Of a stretch of DNA of 64,000 bases, positions 19,613 to 31,286 are shown piece by piece (positions within the stretch are counted from its first letter, which is position 1; each line of letters starts with the position of its first letter). Source of the stretch: Acidianus manzaensis (GTDB lineage Archaea; Thermoproteota; Thermoprotei_A; Sulfolobales; Sulfolobaceae). The stretch is from the NCBI RefSeq assembly GCF_002116695.1, contig NZ_CP020477.1, positions 1,227,501-1,291,500 of the forward strand, written 5' to 3'. The notes under the pieces are model-generated. The model had not been told where the DNA came from. It searched no databases and saw only the letters and a program-made list of their open reading frames with translations. A program made the translations under genes and the position numbers.

Positions 19613-21343
19613 TTATAACTTATTTTCAATACATTCTTCAATAAATGCTATTTCGTAACTGAATTCTTGTGCTGTAGATTCTGGATCTGAGATTGCGTGA
19701 CCTTTATCTTGAGTTAATAAGAGTACATTTTTATCGTTAAATTCCTCCTTTCTCTTTGCTACATATTTTAATGCATGAGCTGGATGAACTCTATCGTCAT
19801 TAATACCAGTAACTACTAAGGTCTTAGGTAATTTTCCCTTTATATTATGATATGGACTATATGACAGGAGATATTCCTTATATTTAGGATCATCAGGATT
19901 CCCATACTCCTCTAGCCAATATTTTCCTACGTAGAGCTTATGATATCTCATCATGTCTAGCACTGGATGAGAAATTATAGCACAATCTACTGGTTCTTCA
20001 TTTATTGTTGCTCCTACTAATAGTCCTCCATTGCTTCCTCCCATAGCTATTACTTTACCTCCTAAATGTTTTACTAATTTTATGAAAGTTTCAAAATCTT
20101 TGAAAACGTTCTTTTTATTTAGAAGCATACCAGCCTTATGCCATTCTTCACCATTTTCATATCCTCCTCTTAAATTAGTAATTAATACGGAATATCCATT
20201 TTTAATTAAATAACTAAATGTTACGGAATAAAAAGGCAAAAGCGAAACTCTAAATCCTCCATAGCCATAGACTATAACTCCTTTTGGTCTGTCTTGTTGT
20301 GATACTAGAAAACCATGAAGTAATGTCTCGTCTTTTACGTAAATATCATTGACTGAAAAATTCTCTTTTTCTTCACTCTCGAGAATCGTTTTTCCATTTT
20401 TTATAATTCTATATCTAAAATTAAAAGAAGTTTCTATCAAATATAAATTATCATTATTTGCATCCATTACAGATACGTTATCGTGGTTTTCTTCCTCTTC
20501 TCTTTTCTTTCCATTTATATCATAATATAGGATAGGAGTTCTATAATCCTTTATAACCTCTACTGCAATGAAGTCCTCGCCCGATACTACATCAACAACC
20601 GGATAATCTATTTTTATCATTTCTTTATCTTTATTCTTAATCATATTGTTTTTAAGATAAATAGGACCATCCTTTATAGGAATTATTATCTCTCCTTCAT
20701 CTATTTTCTTTAAATTATCTAATCTTTCACCATAATAGAGTTCTTCCCATCTCCATCCATTAGATTTAACTAAAAATATCTCATCATTTATCACTTTTAC
20801 TCCTATAAATTGACCTGGCTTAAGGTCTTTTCCGTAAACTATTTCCCCATTACATATTATCCTTTGAGTCGGAATTTCTCCTCCATCAGGAGGTGTATTC
20901 TCTGTATACGTCTTTACGTAACATAATTCGTTATTTAGATAAAATGGATTATCAGCCATTTCATCGATTTCCTTTCCTCTGGGTAAGAGAATTAATCTTG
21001 TCTTATCACTTCCTTTTTTGCCTATAGTTATCGCAAACTCTTTATCACTTCCATAAACTCTTTGTAGAGAAGATATTACATATTCAGATGAAGAATAAAC
21101 TTCCTTATTATTATTTAGAGAAACGATCCTGCCTTTTTCACCATAAAATAGTACTACTGCGTCGTCTTTCAATGCTATTAAAGATAAAGGATTTTCCCTC
21201 TTAAGAGATTTCAGAATTTCATTATAAATTTCTGAAGCCTTTTCCCCTAATTTTTGCACAGTTTCTTTATTTGTTTCTTCAATAAACTTTTTTGTTCTAG
21301 AATCTTCCAAATTTTCTAAATATATGTATGGATCTTCAACCAT
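19613..21343 (-). CDS. Prolyl oligopeptidase family serine peptidase (S9)
   Basis: A 576-residue cytosolic peptidase that cuts short peptides, classically after proline. An N-terminal beta-propeller-like region (about 1-340) precedes an alpha/beta-hydrolase domain. The catalytic serine lies in GGSNGG, the aspartate in GINDDRVHP and the histidine in KGHAIS, in the proper order and spacing. Conserved GGFR and [11 protein letters not shown] segments of the S9A branch are present. The length is below that of typical prolyl oligopeptidases (about 700), mainly because the propeller part is shorter. No signal peptide. Confidence 0.92.
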   Translation of the reverse strand: MVEDPYIYLENLEDSRTKKFIEETNKETVQKLGEKASEIYNEILKSLKRENPLSLIALKDDAVVLFYGEKGRIVSLNNNKEVYSSSEYVISSLQRVYGSDKEFAITIGKKGSDKTRLILLPRGKEIDEMADNPFYLNNELCYVKTYTENTPPDGGEIPTQRIICNGEIVYGKDLKPGQFIGVKVINDEIFLVKSNGWRWEELYYGERLDNLKKIDEGEIIIPIKDGPIYLKNNMIKNKDKEMIKIDYPVVDVVSGEDFIAVEVIKDYRTPILYYDINGKKREEEENHDNVSVMDANNDNLYLIETSFNFRYRIIKNGKTILESEEKENFSVNDIYVKDETLLHGFLVSQQDRPKGVIVYGYGGFRVSLLPFYSVTFSYLIKNGYSVLITNLRGGYENGEEWHKAGMLLNKKNVFKDFETFIKLVKHLGGKVIAMGGSNGGLLVGATINEEPVDCAIISHPVLDMMRYHKLYVGKYWLEEYGNPDDPKYKEYLLSYSPYHNIKGKLPKTLVVTGINDDRVHPAHALKYVAKRKEEFNDKNVLLLTQDKGHAISDPESTAQEFSYEIAFIEECIENKL

Positions 21344-21388
21344 AAATAGATATAAAAACAGAATAAATAAAAAATATACTTGTCTTTT

Positions 21389-22171
21389 TTATTGTCCAAC
21401 AGCTTTGCTTATTATATAAGCAAGAATTCCTCCAATAACCCCTGCTATTATATCTCCAGGCAAATATGCTAATATATTAAAATCTACATAAGCCCAGTCG
21501 ACATAACCTCCATAAATAAACGGCCTTAAAAAAGCATCATAAAATATGGGATCTGGAATTGCCCATAATGCTCCTATAAGTGCTCCTTCTAATGCTGGAA
21601 CTATATAAGACACTGATCTAATTGGTTGTCCAATTCCCTCCTCTTCGTCTATTTTTGTAACTGATACACTTTTTATAGATTTTAAAGATCTAGAAGAAAA
21701 AGATATTATACCAAAAGTTTTCCCTCCAGTCACTGCGGTTAGAAGATCTAAGAATAAGCCATAAGTTAATGCCTCATAGAAAAAATAAAGAGGTTCTCCA
21801 CTAAATCCATAATGAAATATATCAGATAATAAAGTATAAACTGTTAATGTTAACATACCTGCGCCAACTTTTCTTATAAGCCCTACAATGATGAACACTA
21901 TTATTAATCTTCCCCAAAATCCTATACTTACAAACGGAGTACTAGGAACAAATTTATCCAAAAAAGCTCCTATATAAAATTCCCAAACCACTGAAAAAGC
22001 TGCACCAATTCCTATGTAAACTAAGTCTAACGTTGTAAATCCTTTTAATCCTCCAGTCTTTCTTCCAAAAAAGAATGCTATGGCAAGAGCTATCGCAAAG
22101 TAAGCAATTACTAATTCTACAGGTATTTGGCCAGGTGCATTTAATATTCCTTTAATTCCATTAAAGGACAT
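21389..22171 (-). CDS. Membrane protein, possible ECF transporter S-component
   Basis: A 260-residue protein with about six membrane helices. It contains an FTTLDLVYIGIGAAF segment resembling the start of ECF-type substrate-binding S-components such as YkoE-like thiamine or vitamin carriers. A polar linker of about 30 residues (170-195) divides the helices. No ATPase or EcfT gene is adjacent, but solitary S-components that share an energising module are common. The substrate is unknown. The assignment rests on topology and one motif and is tentative. Confidence 0.45.
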   Translation of the reverse strand: MSFNGIKGILNAPGQIPVELVIAYFAIALAIAFFFGRKTGGLKGFTTLDLVYIGIGAAFSVVWEFYIGAFLDKFVPSTPFVSIGFWGRLIIVFIIVGLIRKVGAGMLTLTVYTLLSDIFHYGFSGEPLYFFYEALTYGLFLDLLTAVTGGKTFGIISFSSRSLKSIKSVSVTKIDEEEGIGQPIRSVSYIVPALEGALIGALWAIPDPIFYDAFLRPFIYGGYVDWAYVDFNILAYLPGDIIAGVIGGILAYIISKAVGQ

Positions 22172-22287
22172 ACTTATCTAGATTAAGGATATTTTATGTA
22201 TTTAAAAACATTATGTATAAATTTATTATAAACTATACAAATCTATATAGTGTATATAAAAAAGTGCAAAAGAACAATATAGTCATT

Positions 22288-22301
22288 ATTCTATATAGAA
22301 T
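22288..22301. promoter_or_regulatory. 14-bp perfect palindrome upstream of the TFS-like gene
   Basis: ATTCTATATAGAAT reads the same on both strands and lies 95 bp before the TFS-like ATG. Other CTATATAG or TATATAG half-sites occur nearby (around 22244 and 22318). Possible regulator site; AT-rich palindromes are common by chance. Confidence 0.3.
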
Positions 22302-22395
22302 GAAAAATTTTAATCAATTTATATAGTTTTAAAGTAAATAAGGCGTATTGTATAATGATGATAAGATATAAATATTATATTTGTAAAATTATCTC

Positions 22396-22662
22396 ATGAA
22401 ATTCTGCCCTAAATGTGGATCTTACATGAAACCTAAAGGAGAATTTATGGTTTGTATTAAATGTGGTTACAAGGAGAAAGGTGTAGAGAAAATTATCTAT
22501 ACTGAAAAGAAAAATCATGATAGAGACGTTACAGTAGTAGCAGATGGAAAAACTGTAAAAGGATCTATAGCATTAAATCTTTGTCCTAGGTGCGGTAATG
22601 CAGTAGTAATAAAAATAGGCAAAAAATATAAGTGCAAATCTTGCGGATATATTTTTAGCTAA
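22396..22662 (+). CDS. TFS-like double zinc-ribbon protein without the catalytic hairpin
   Basis: An 88-residue protein with two zinc ribbons. The first (Cys4, Cys7, Cys20, Cys23) closely matches the N-terminal RPB9-like ribbon of archaeal transcription factor S ([11 protein letters not shown]). The second (Cys63, Cys66, Cys80, Cys83) has only 13 residues between its cysteine pairs. Active TFS has a longer loop carrying the acidic D-E pair that enters the RNA polymerase pore to stimulate RNA cleavage; that D-E hairpin is absent here. Sulfolobales carry several TFS paralogues, one of which (TFS4) inhibits polymerase. This protein may bind polymerase without rescuing it, or be a general zinc-ribbon protein. 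Monocistronic. Confidence 0.65.
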   Translation: MKFCPKCGSYMKPKGEFMVCIKCGYKEKGVEKIIYTEKKNHDRDVTVVADGKTVKGSIALNLCPRCGNAVVIKIGKKYKCKSCGYIFS

Positions 22663-22895
22663 TTACCAAAAATTATAAATACACTAAAAAGTAGTTTATC
22701 ATTAAACTTCTTGTTGTATGCAAAAGGCATAAATAATATTCAAGTAAAAACAATCTGATCTTTATATTTTGAATTAATAATATAGTTATTTATAAGAAAA
22801 TGTGAGATTCTTAAAATTAAGTTAACATGTTATAAAAAATTATAATCTTAAATAGATATATCCTTCTTTCTGTCATTTAGCTATTTCGTAAAAAC

Positions 22896-23132
22896 TTATA
22901 GGAGCAACTTAACACCATTTGCTAAGTCTTTCTCAGTTAAATTTTGCATCTTCATTGCTACTCCACATGCATATACTTGAATCTTTGGATGTGATAATAA
23001 TTCTTCAATATTCTTTTCAGTATTCTTAATAACACCAAAAATACCAGTTTCAGAATATACTGCAATAACACTTTCTACATCTTTTTGTGATGCCATGTTT
23101 TTACCGCTAAATAAGATAATGGTATTTTTCAC
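22896..23132 (-). CDS. Small DsrE-like protein
   Basis: A 78-residue protein from a GTG start. The C-terminal half (IQVYACGVAMKMQNLTEKDLANGVKLL) matches the end of DsrE/DsrF-like proteins, including the conserved cysteine that carries sulfur in active members. It is shorter than the usual 110-120 residues, with the missing part between the first strand (IILFSGK) and the helix, where a normal DsrE has another strand and helix. It may be a compact family member or an internally deleted one. Members act in sulfur relay reactions. The in-frame ATG at codon 13 would remove the first strand. Confidence 0.55.
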   Translation of the reverse strand: MKNTIILFSGKNMASQKDVESVIAVYSETGIFGVIKNTEKNIEELLSHPKIQVYACGVAMKMQNLTEKDLANGVKLLL

Positions 23133-23480
23133 TTTCAGAGACCTGAAATAAGATCTTCATAAACTAAAATTATAGTAAAAGTAATTAAATATTTCTAGAA
23201 ATCTAGTTTATAGATTAATTATAAATATATTAAGATCTTTAACTTTATACTTCTTGATAAGATTTTAAACTAAAATTTAAGGATAAGAAAAATCAAAGAT
23301 TTTTTAAGAAAACTTATTAAAACTGTTTAAAAGTTTTCAATTTAATCTAGCATGTATAAAAAAGTAATAAGACTTAAAAGAAAAAAAGGATATTATCTAT
23401 AATTATAGATGGATATTTTCTAATTTTAATAGTGATAAAAGATTATCTTTTCAACAGTTATTAGCAGAGATTATAAAAAA
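23133..23480. other. Intergenic region, nothing recognised
   Basis: 348 bp of AT-rich DNA between the DsrE-like gene and the MFS gene. No convincing small gene, RNA or repeat seen. It must hold the DsrE-like promoter on its left side. Confidence 0.5.
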
Positions 23481-24941
23481 TTACTTATTTGAATCATCAA
23501 AGTCATCAGAATTTGTATCAGAATTATCTCTTAAATTTCTAGATATAATATCATCTTTTGGAGTACCCATAGCATAAGTTAATCCTTCTCCTACATATTT
23601 ATCTTGAATTTCTTCTAACGTCATTTGCTTAGTTTCTAAAGCTAATATAAAGAATACTACTGCACCTATCACTGATAATATTGTATCCAATAACAATGAA
23701 TTAGCAACACCTAATAAACCATATAATGCTAACATTGGTAGTGCAAGACCAAATTCAAATAATTTCTCCCATCCTACTGATAGCCCTCTTAACCCAGTTG
23801 GAAATACTTCAGCTGCTGGTACATATTGTAATGTTCCTACAAATCCTACATTTATGAAGAAGAACAATGAAAACATAGCTATCACTAGAGGTATTGATAA
23901 CATATGATATATGTAAGCAGCGTAAAGAACAGCCATTGGAATTGCACCTAATCCAAATCCTAAAGTTCCCAGATTCTTTCTTCCTACCTTATCAGCTGCA
24001 AATACTGTAACTATTACTCCAAAAGTTCCTAGGATATCAATAGATAATGTTCCTAACAGTGATTCAGTAGACGTTGCTCCTAAATCTGTGAGTACTTTAC
24101 TAGAGTATACTGAAACTAAATTTACTGTCAACGCATATGCTGTACCAATCCAGAATATATAAACTACTTGCCTTATGTAAGTTTTGCTAAAGAATGTCTT
24201 TAAGTTATTTGCGATAGATGACGCTTTAGGTGTCATAGCGTTCAAATCAATCTCTGGCGCTAGTCCGCAATTCTTTAATGAGTCTAAAATTTGTTGAATT
24301 TTACCTTTGTCTCCTTTATCAACTGCCCATCTTAGGCTTTCAGGCATTTTTCTCCTTAAAGCTAATAATATTAATGGAGGTATTGCAGCTATAATAAAAT
24401 CTATTCTCCATGCAGTATATACGCCTACTAATGTTGTAAGTCCTAATCCTATTCCAACTGTAGCTATAGTTCCTAGCATGAAAAATACTTTTTCCATTGA
24501 TAATAATCTTCCTCTCTTATCCGAAGGCGCATATTCCGATACTAAAGGTACTGCTGCAGCATAGTCAATTCCAATGAATGCACCTAAAAAGAATCTAAAG
24601 ATGAAGAATGAAATTCCATCAAAGGACGCAGCACTTAGCAGGGCAAATATTGCCATTCCAATAGTATCATAAACGAATAGTTTCTTTCTACCGATTTTAT
24701 CTGATGCTAATCCTCCTACTATTGCTCCACCTGCTACTCCAGCCCAATAACCGCCAGTAACTATTCCTAACATTACCGGACTAAGATGAAAAAGAACGCT
24801 TACTGCTATTAATGATACTGAAGCTCCGAATTCGTTAAATGCGTCAGTAAATGGACCTAGTGCAGCTAGCACTGTTAGTTTCTTGTGAAAGGAAGCTACT
24901 TTCGAAGTATCCAATATCCTATAGTCTACATTATTTGACAT
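23481..24941 (-). CDS. MFS transporter, sugar/organic-solute porter type
   Basis: A 486-residue, 12-helix secondary transporter. The loop 2-3 signature (GGLASDKIGRKK) and its repeat after helix 8 (AADKVGRK) mark the two halves of a major facilitator. PESLRW after helix 6 and the ETK-x-x-x-LEEI end are typical of the sugar porter branch. The tail is acidic and rich in Asp/Ser/Asn (last ~25 residues). The substrate is unknown. The gene points away from a 921-bp intergenic region shared with the HAD phosphatase gene. Confidence 0.88.
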   Translation of the reverse strand: MSNNVDYRILDTSKVASFHKKLTVLAALGPFTDAFNEFGASVSLIAVSVLFHLSPVMLGIVTGGYWAGVAGGAIVGGLASDKIGRKKLFVYDTIGMAIFALLSAASFDGISFFIFRFFLGAFIGIDYAAAVPLVSEYAPSDKRGRLLSMEKVFFMLGTIATVGIGLGLTTLVGVYTAWRIDFIIAAIPPLILLALRRKMPESLRWAVDKGDKGKIQQILDSLKNCGLAPEIDLNAMTPKASSIANNLKTFFSKTYIRQVVYIFWIGTAYALTVNLVSVYSSKVLTDLGATSTESLLGTLSIDILGTFGVIVTVFAADKVGRKNLGTLGFGLGAIPMAVLYAAYIYHMLSIPLVIAMFSLFFFINVGFVGTLQYVPAAEVFPTGLRGLSVGWEKLFEFGLALPMLALYGLLGVANSLLLDTILSVIGAVVFFILALETKQMTLEEIQDKYVGEGLTYAMGTPKDDIISRNLRDNSDTNSDDFDDSNK

Positions 24942-25862
24942 AAAGCATCAGTTATAACTCTATGAAAAAATCATATTTAAACGTTAATGAAACCTAACTG
25001 ATTATTAAATACGCTTTATACTAACTTTATCCATTAAACAAGAATATTTCTCTTGTAAAATTTAAGTAAAATGATATTAGTAATATTGATTATATTTATT
25101 AATAGTTGATATGCTATAAGTTAGCTTAGAAACTATTAAATATAAAAATACAAAATATTTTAGTAACATGAGTTCTCTTAAATGATTGCAAGTTTTCTAC
25201 TAGATTATATGAAGTCATTAAACAACATTTCTATTATTAATAATTATGTTTAGATAATATTAATAATAGTTCACGTAATAATCTAAATAACTAATTAACT
25301 AGAATTTTTATATTTTAGAAAATTTTTATTTTTTCTTTGTATCAAAACCGACACATTTATAAGTGATGAATCTATATGATATAACCACGATAGCAAAAAA
25401 TGATTTATTAGGTAGTGGTGCTAGGTACCTTTCCTAGCTGTATTTATACTTAGTACTGAATATTTTCAATGTAATTAGCAAAAATGTTTATTATTTTATT
25501 AATTCCCAAATTTACTCTACGCTATAATTGATAGATCAATTTAATTTATTCTATAATTTGATCTTGAATATATTAATTCAAGACTATCGATAATATAAAT
25601 GGCTATATATGTATATTCAATTATTAATATGTTCAAGATATCGTAAATTAACATTCTTCTCTTCATAAGGATTAAACGTTAAGCTCTAATTAAGTTTTTC
25701 AAAAGATATGCATTATTATTCAATATATGATAGTTAATAATATCATTTATTAAGCATAAAAATAATTATTGATTTAAAAAAACTGATATTTTTACTTCTA
25801 ATCAATATTAAAATCATGAAATGTAGTTACTTTTAAATATATATGTTATAATAATATATAAT
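24942..25862. other. Long divergent intergenic region with inverted repeats
   Basis: 921 bp, the longest gene-free stretch here, between divergent MFS and HAD genes. I see no protein gene of credible length. It holds a perfect palindrome ATTGAT-AG-ATCAAT (25527-25540), an 8-bp inverted repeat TCTTGAAT-N6-ATTCAAGA (25562-25583), and a further TTCAAGA-x-ATCG copy near 25631. It also has a TATA-like element followed by two small stems (25354-25438). Possible uses are control of both flanking genes, a small RNA, or a remnant. No cdc6/orc1 gene is near, so an origin is not supported. Confidence 0.5.
25354..25438 (+). ncRNA. Possible small RNA: orphan TATA box plus stems
   Basis: CATTTATAAG (25354-25363) looks like a TATA element with no gene start at the right distance. 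Downstream ACCAC (25383-25387) can pair with GTGGT (25415-25419), and GCTAGG (25420-25425) with CCTAGC (25433-25438) in a 7-nt-loop hairpin. The segment is less AT-rich than the rest of the gap. No C/D or H/ACA box set is convincing. Weak candidate. Confidence 0.2.
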
Positions 25863-26594
25863 ATGGAAAAAATTTTAGTTTTATCTGATTTTGATAGAAC
25901 TCTAGCAGATGAAAATGATGGATTTGTGATAAAAAAAGATATAGTTAAAAAAATAAATGATTTTATACAATCTCATAGGAATATACTATTTTTCGTTGTA
26001 ACTGGTAGAGAAAGAAAAAATATAAGAGGAGTTAAAAGGAAAAGTGTATTTGAATTGGCTAATGGATTAAAACCTACAGGTTGGATATTAGAAAATGGTT
26101 CAATAATTATTATAGATAATAAGGAATATATTGAAGTTTCTAAAGACTGGTTATCTGATATTCAGAAAATATCTGAGCAATTAACGAAAAATGGTATTGA
26201 CCATGCATTAGGCGAGACAATAATTTTCGCTGATAATACTTGGGATAAAAGAGATCTACTTAACAAAATAGTTAGTAAAGTTAGCGAAGGAAGAGGTAAA
26301 ATAGAATGGAATACTGACGATGCAATGATCTTAGAGAAAAATATAAGTAAGGGAAGAGGAATTGATAAACTAATGCAATTATTAAATTGTAAATGTATCA
26401 GAATAGGAATAGGTGATGCTCAAAATGACATACCACTATTTGAAAATGTTGATATAAAAGTAGCAGTATCAAATGCTTTGCCAGAAATTAAAAAAATTGC
26501 TAACATTGTAGTAAATAATGGTCCAGGCTACGGTGTCTTGGAACTATTTAATTTAATAGAATCAAATAAAATTCAAGGAAAAATAAGTCTTTGA
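25863..26594 (+). CDS. HAD-superfamily phosphatase, Cof/SPP-like
   Basis: A 243-residue cytosolic phosphatase. Motif I is SDFDRTL (nucleophile Asp9, acid Asp11), motif II lies in the VVTGRE strand, and motif IV is GDAQND near residue 198. The cap inserted between is of the C2 type, as in Cof-like, sucrose-phosphate and mannosyl-phosphoglycerate phosphatases and archaeal phosphoglycolate phosphatase. The substrate is not predictable. The Zn-dehydrogenase gene follows 46 bp later on the same strand and may be co-transcribed. Confidence 0.88.
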   Translation: MEKILVLSDFDRTLADENDGFVIKKDIVKKINDFIQSHRNILFFVVTGRERKNIRGVKRKSVFELANGLKPTGWILENGSIIIIDNKEYIEVSKDWLSDIQKISEQLTKNGIDHALGETIIFADNTWDKRDLLNKIVSKVSEGRGKIEWNTDDAMILEKNISKGRGIDKLMQLLNCKCIRIGIGDAQNDIPLFENVDIKVAVSNALPEIKKIANIVVNNGPGYGVLELFNLIESNKIQGKISL

Positions 26595-26640
26595 AAGTAG
26601 CATATGCGAATATATAGGATATTACCCAATTAGTATTGAA

Positions 26641-27726
26641 ATGCCATTCGAAGAATCTTATACTTTAAATGAAGAGATTTATACAGAAATAGAAAAATCA
26701 AAACAACAAGAAGATATGATTGCATACGTATTAGAAGACGGTAAAGTAAGAAAAAAGATAATGAAGAAACCAGAAATTCATGAAGGAGAGATCCTAGTAA
26801 AAATGAAGGCATCAGGCCTTTGCGGAACAGATATGGAAAAAATTTGTGGGCAATATACTGCAACAACTTATCTAGGACATGAAGTTTCGGGAATAGTAGT
26901 AGAGTCTAATTCAAAAGATTTTAAAGAAGGAGATAGAGTTTTTCCTCACGTTCATACTCCTTGTTATGAATGTTATTATTGCAGAAAACACAGCGAAACT
27001 ATGTGTCCAATGTATAGATCTACTAACATTTATCCTGGAGGATTTGCAGAATATTTTGCTGTACCAGAGTGGAATGTAAGAAAGGGTGGTGTCATAAAGC
27101 TTCCAAAATGCGTTAGCTTTGAAGAAGGCGCATTAATTGAACCTTTATCTACTGTAATTAGAGGCTTAGACAAGCTACATTTAGAAGATGATGATACTAT
27201 ATTTATAGCAGGTTCTGGATCTATAGGATTGCTTCATTTACTTACATTAAAAGCAAAGGGACTATCAGTTATAGTAAGTAATCCTCCAAACTATAAGTTA
27301 GAATATGCTAAACGATTAGGTGCAGATCATATAGTTTCAACTGATCAGAATGTGCCAGAAAAGATAAAAGAATATACTAACGGTAGAGGAGCTGATGTTG
27401 CAATAGTTGCCTCGGCATCACATAATGCGATAATATCAGCAATAGAATCAGTAAGAAATGGTGGAACGATTCTATTATTCGCTGTACCTCCTAGAGGTAT
27501 GAGATTAGATTATGATTTATCTAAATTATTCAATAGAGAAATTTCAATAATTTTAACAAATTCAGCAGATGATAAAGATACTAGAAAAGCATTAGAGTTA
27601 ATTAGAAGGAGAAAAATTAGAGTTTCATCAATCATAACTCATAAATTTAAATTAAACGAATTTGATACCATGATTAATGAGCACAAAACTAATAGATCAG
27701 TAATTAAAGCTATGATAATTAACTAA
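26641..27726 (+). CDS. Zinc-dependent alcohol/polyol dehydrogenase (MDR family)
   Basis: A 361-residue medium-chain dehydrogenase. Catalytic zinc ligands are Cys61 and the His80-Glu81 pair. The structural zinc lobe has Cys108, Cys111, Cys114 and Cys122. The Rossmann motif is AGSGSIG before LHLLTLKAKG. The best matches by motif are threonine/sorbitol/glucose-type dehydrogenases; the substrate is unknown. The start is uncertain: the ATG at 26716 (MIAYVLEDGK) is the place most family members begin and has a TATA-like TTTATAC before it. The ATG at 26641 adds 25 charged residues and suits co-transcription with the HAD gene. Confidence 0.88.
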   Translation: MPFEESYTLNEEIYTEIEKSKQQEDMIAYVLEDGKVRKKIMKKPEIHEGEILVKMKASGLCGTDMEKICGQYTATTYLGHEVSGIVVESNSKDFKEGDRVFPHVHTPCYECYYCRKHSETMCPMYRSTNIYPGGFAEYFAVPEWNVRKGGVIKLPKCVSFEEGALIEPLSTVIRGLDKLHLEDDDTIFIAGSGSIGLLHLLTLKAKGLSVIVSNPPNYKLEYAKRLGADHIVSTDQNVPEKIKEYTNGRGADVAIVASASHNAIISAIESVRNGGTILLFAVPPRGMRLDYDLSKLFNREISIILTNSADDKDTRKALELIRRRKIRVSSIITHKFKLNEFDTMINEHKTNRSVIKAMIIN

Positions 27727-28185
27727 AGTTTTAAGCATCAATAATATCTATTTGTAAATATTAGATTCTACAACAAAGAGAAAATGCATATTTTTAATTC
27801 TCCTTAAATTATAAATCGTCCATGTGGTTTAGTATAAATTACTTGATTTAAATTTTCTAGATTGACTCGATCTAATATCATTTGTACTTCATAATATACA
27901 ATAAAAGTTATATTTATTAACAAAATTCTATCGTATATTGATATAAATTTAATATATTAGCATGAAATGGATTAAAAAGATTATATAGATGAAATTTTTT
28001 CAAATATAATAACGATGTCAAGCCTTCCTATTATGATGCAATATAACGCGTAAAAAAGATGATAAAAACTATATAGTTATAATGCCTAGATAACTAAAAT
28101 ATTTTTTAGTAAAATATGAAATGAGACGATAAAATATCTAAGATCTTTATGAAAATTTTATATTCTTTGCAATTAATTTATTTTC
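27727..28185. other. Intergenic region, no gene seen
   Basis: 459 bp of AT-rich DNA between two rightward genes. A near-palindrome ACTAAAATATTTTTTAGT lies at 28093-28110, about 75 bp before the oxidase ATG. No reading frame, RNA motif or repeat family recognised. Confidence 0.5.
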
Positions 28186-29532
28186 ATGAATAATGAAATC
28201 CCAAATGTTGAACATGTTATAGAAGAGCGAGAAGACTTTTCTGGAGAAAAAGTAGTTCCATTTCTAATTTTCTATCCAAAGAATGAAGAAGATATAGTTA
28301 AAATCATCAATTTTGCATTAGAAAATAAATTATCCATAATACCATGGGGATATGGAACTAGTTTAACTGGAGCAGTAAAATGTGATAAGTCTTGTATTCT
28401 CATAGACATGTCCAAAATGAATAAAATTTTAGAAATAAATGACGTGGATTGGTACGTAAGAGTTCAACCTGGAGTTAGACTAATAGATCTTTTCGAAGAA
28501 TTAGAGAAAAAAGGATTTATGCTACCTCCAGATCCGGCTTCCTTCTTTCTATGTTCCGTTGGAGGAGCAACTTCAGAATCTTCTGGAGGAATGAAAGGAG
28601 TAAAATATGGTTCTTTTAGAGAATGGGTTTTAGCTTTAAAAGTAGTCTTACCAACTGGAGAGATAATAAAAGTTGGAGAACCTCTACGAAAAAATAGGGC
28701 TGGATATGACTTAACTCATCTATTTGTTGGAAGTGAAGGAACTTTAGGAGTAATTACTGAAATTTGGTTAAGAATTACTCCTCTACCTAGAAGAAAAATA
28801 GTAACAATAGTCGCATGGTTAAAAGACTTCAAATCTGCAGGAGAAGCAATTATAGGATTAAGAAAAAATAGAATTTTACCAGAATTATCTGAATATATTG
28901 ATATAGATGTAATAAAAGCTCTAAATAAAAATCTTAATGCTGGCCTAAAAGAAAGTCAAGGTGGAATGCTCATTATTTCAGTTGAAGAAGATCTTGTTAA
29001 TGATGTAGTAAAAGTTTTGGAAGGTAAAACTGAAGAAATTAAAATTACTAAGGACGATGAAGCAGAAAGAATTTACTCCTTAAGAGCTCAAGCAGCAATT
29101 GCAGTTAAAGCAGAATCTAAAACGTTTTTCGCCGAAGATATAGTAGTGCCGATCTCTAAGTTACCTTATGCTATAGAAGAATTAAATTCTATTGCAAAGA
29201 AATATAATACAAAGTTTTACATTATTTCACATATAGGAGATGGAAATTTACATCCTAATATAGTAATAGAAGATCCTGATATTAGGCAAAAGGTTTTTGA
29301 AGAAATTGGAAGGATGGCAATTGATTTAGGAGGTTCAATAAGTGGAGAACATGGAATAGGAACGCAAAAAGCTAAATTAATGGCAGAACAAATTTTGAAG
29401 CATAATGGAGCAAAAGTACTTGATTTAATGTACGAAATAAAGAAACTTATAGATCCAAACGATTTAATGAATCCAGATAAGTATGTGGAATTAGCCTGGA
29501 AATATAGTAATTCCAATAATAATTATAAATAA
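28186..29532 (+). CDS. FAD-linked oxidase, GlcD/D-lactate dehydrogenase type
   Basis: A 448-residue flavoprotein of the VAO/PCMH family that oxidises 2-hydroxyacids such as glycolate or D-lactate. The N-terminal FAD domain holds [12 protein letters not shown] and the glycine-rich [12 protein letters not shown] and [10 protein letters not shown] segments. The C-terminal substrate domain ends with [10 protein letters not shown] and [11 protein letters not shown], the metal and active-site blocks of GlcD-like enzymes. The acceptor is probably not oxygen, but no partner iron-sulfur subunit (GlcF) is adjacent. It converges on an MFS gene with only 22 bp between stops. Confidence 0.92.
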   Translation: MNNEIPNVEHVIEEREDFSGEKVVPFLIFYPKNEEDIVKIINFALENKLSIIPWGYGTSLTGAVKCDKSCILIDMSKMNKILEINDVDWYVRVQPGVRLIDLFEELEKKGFMLPPDPASFFLCSVGGATSESSGGMKGVKYGSFREWVLALKVVLPTGEIIKVGEPLRKNRAGYDLTHLFVGSEGTLGVITEIWLRITPLPRRKIVTIVAWLKDFKSAGEAIIGLRKNRILPELSEYIDIDVIKALNKNLNAGLKESQGGMLIISVEEDLVNDVVKVLEGKTEEIKITKDDEAERIYSLRAQAAIAVKAESKTFFAEDIVVPISKLPYAIEELNSIAKKYNTKFYIISHIGDGNLHPNIVIEDPDIRQKVFEEIGRMAIDLGGSISGEHGIGTQKAKLMAEQILKHNGAKVLDLMYEIKKLIDPNDLMNPDKYVELAWKYSNSNNNYK

Positions 29533-29554
29533 TATACATAAAAATATAGAAAAG

Positions 29555-30952
<1,398 letters not shown>

Positions 30953-31286
30953 AACAATATGTTAACTTACAATAATACTATATAATTTTATCTTGTAAAG
31001 TACAATAAGTTTTAATAAATCTAAATCTTTTAAGTGAGTTATAGTACAGTATAATATATAATGTATATTTTAAACTAATGAAATAATTTATTCAAACATC
31101 AGCTCTAACTTATATTCTTACTATTTTTAATTCAATTTATTTATAATTAAAAGCTAATATTATCACATAAGTTAAGTAAAGAGTTGCTTCAAGTATGCTT
31201 TATAGTCAAGTCTAGTTATTTCTTATTTCAAAGTATCAGTTTTATTCACGAATGATAAACTTAAAAATAGTATCTCCTTAGTTTTT
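30953..31286. other. Divergent intergenic region
   Basis: 334 bp between divergent transporter and membrane protein genes. It contains a small inverted repeat TTGTA-AAG-TACAA (30993-31005), about 41 bp upstream of the MFS start, near where its TATA box should be. Nothing else recognised. Confidence 0.45.

Noticed and set aside
25182..25253. 23-codon frame in the long intergenic region
   Set aside because: Too short, with no promoter at proper distance and no recognisable sequence.
24942..25862. Replication origin
   Set aside because: Inverted repeats are present, but no cdc6/orc1 or WhiP gene is near and no origin-recognition-box-like G-rich motif is seen.
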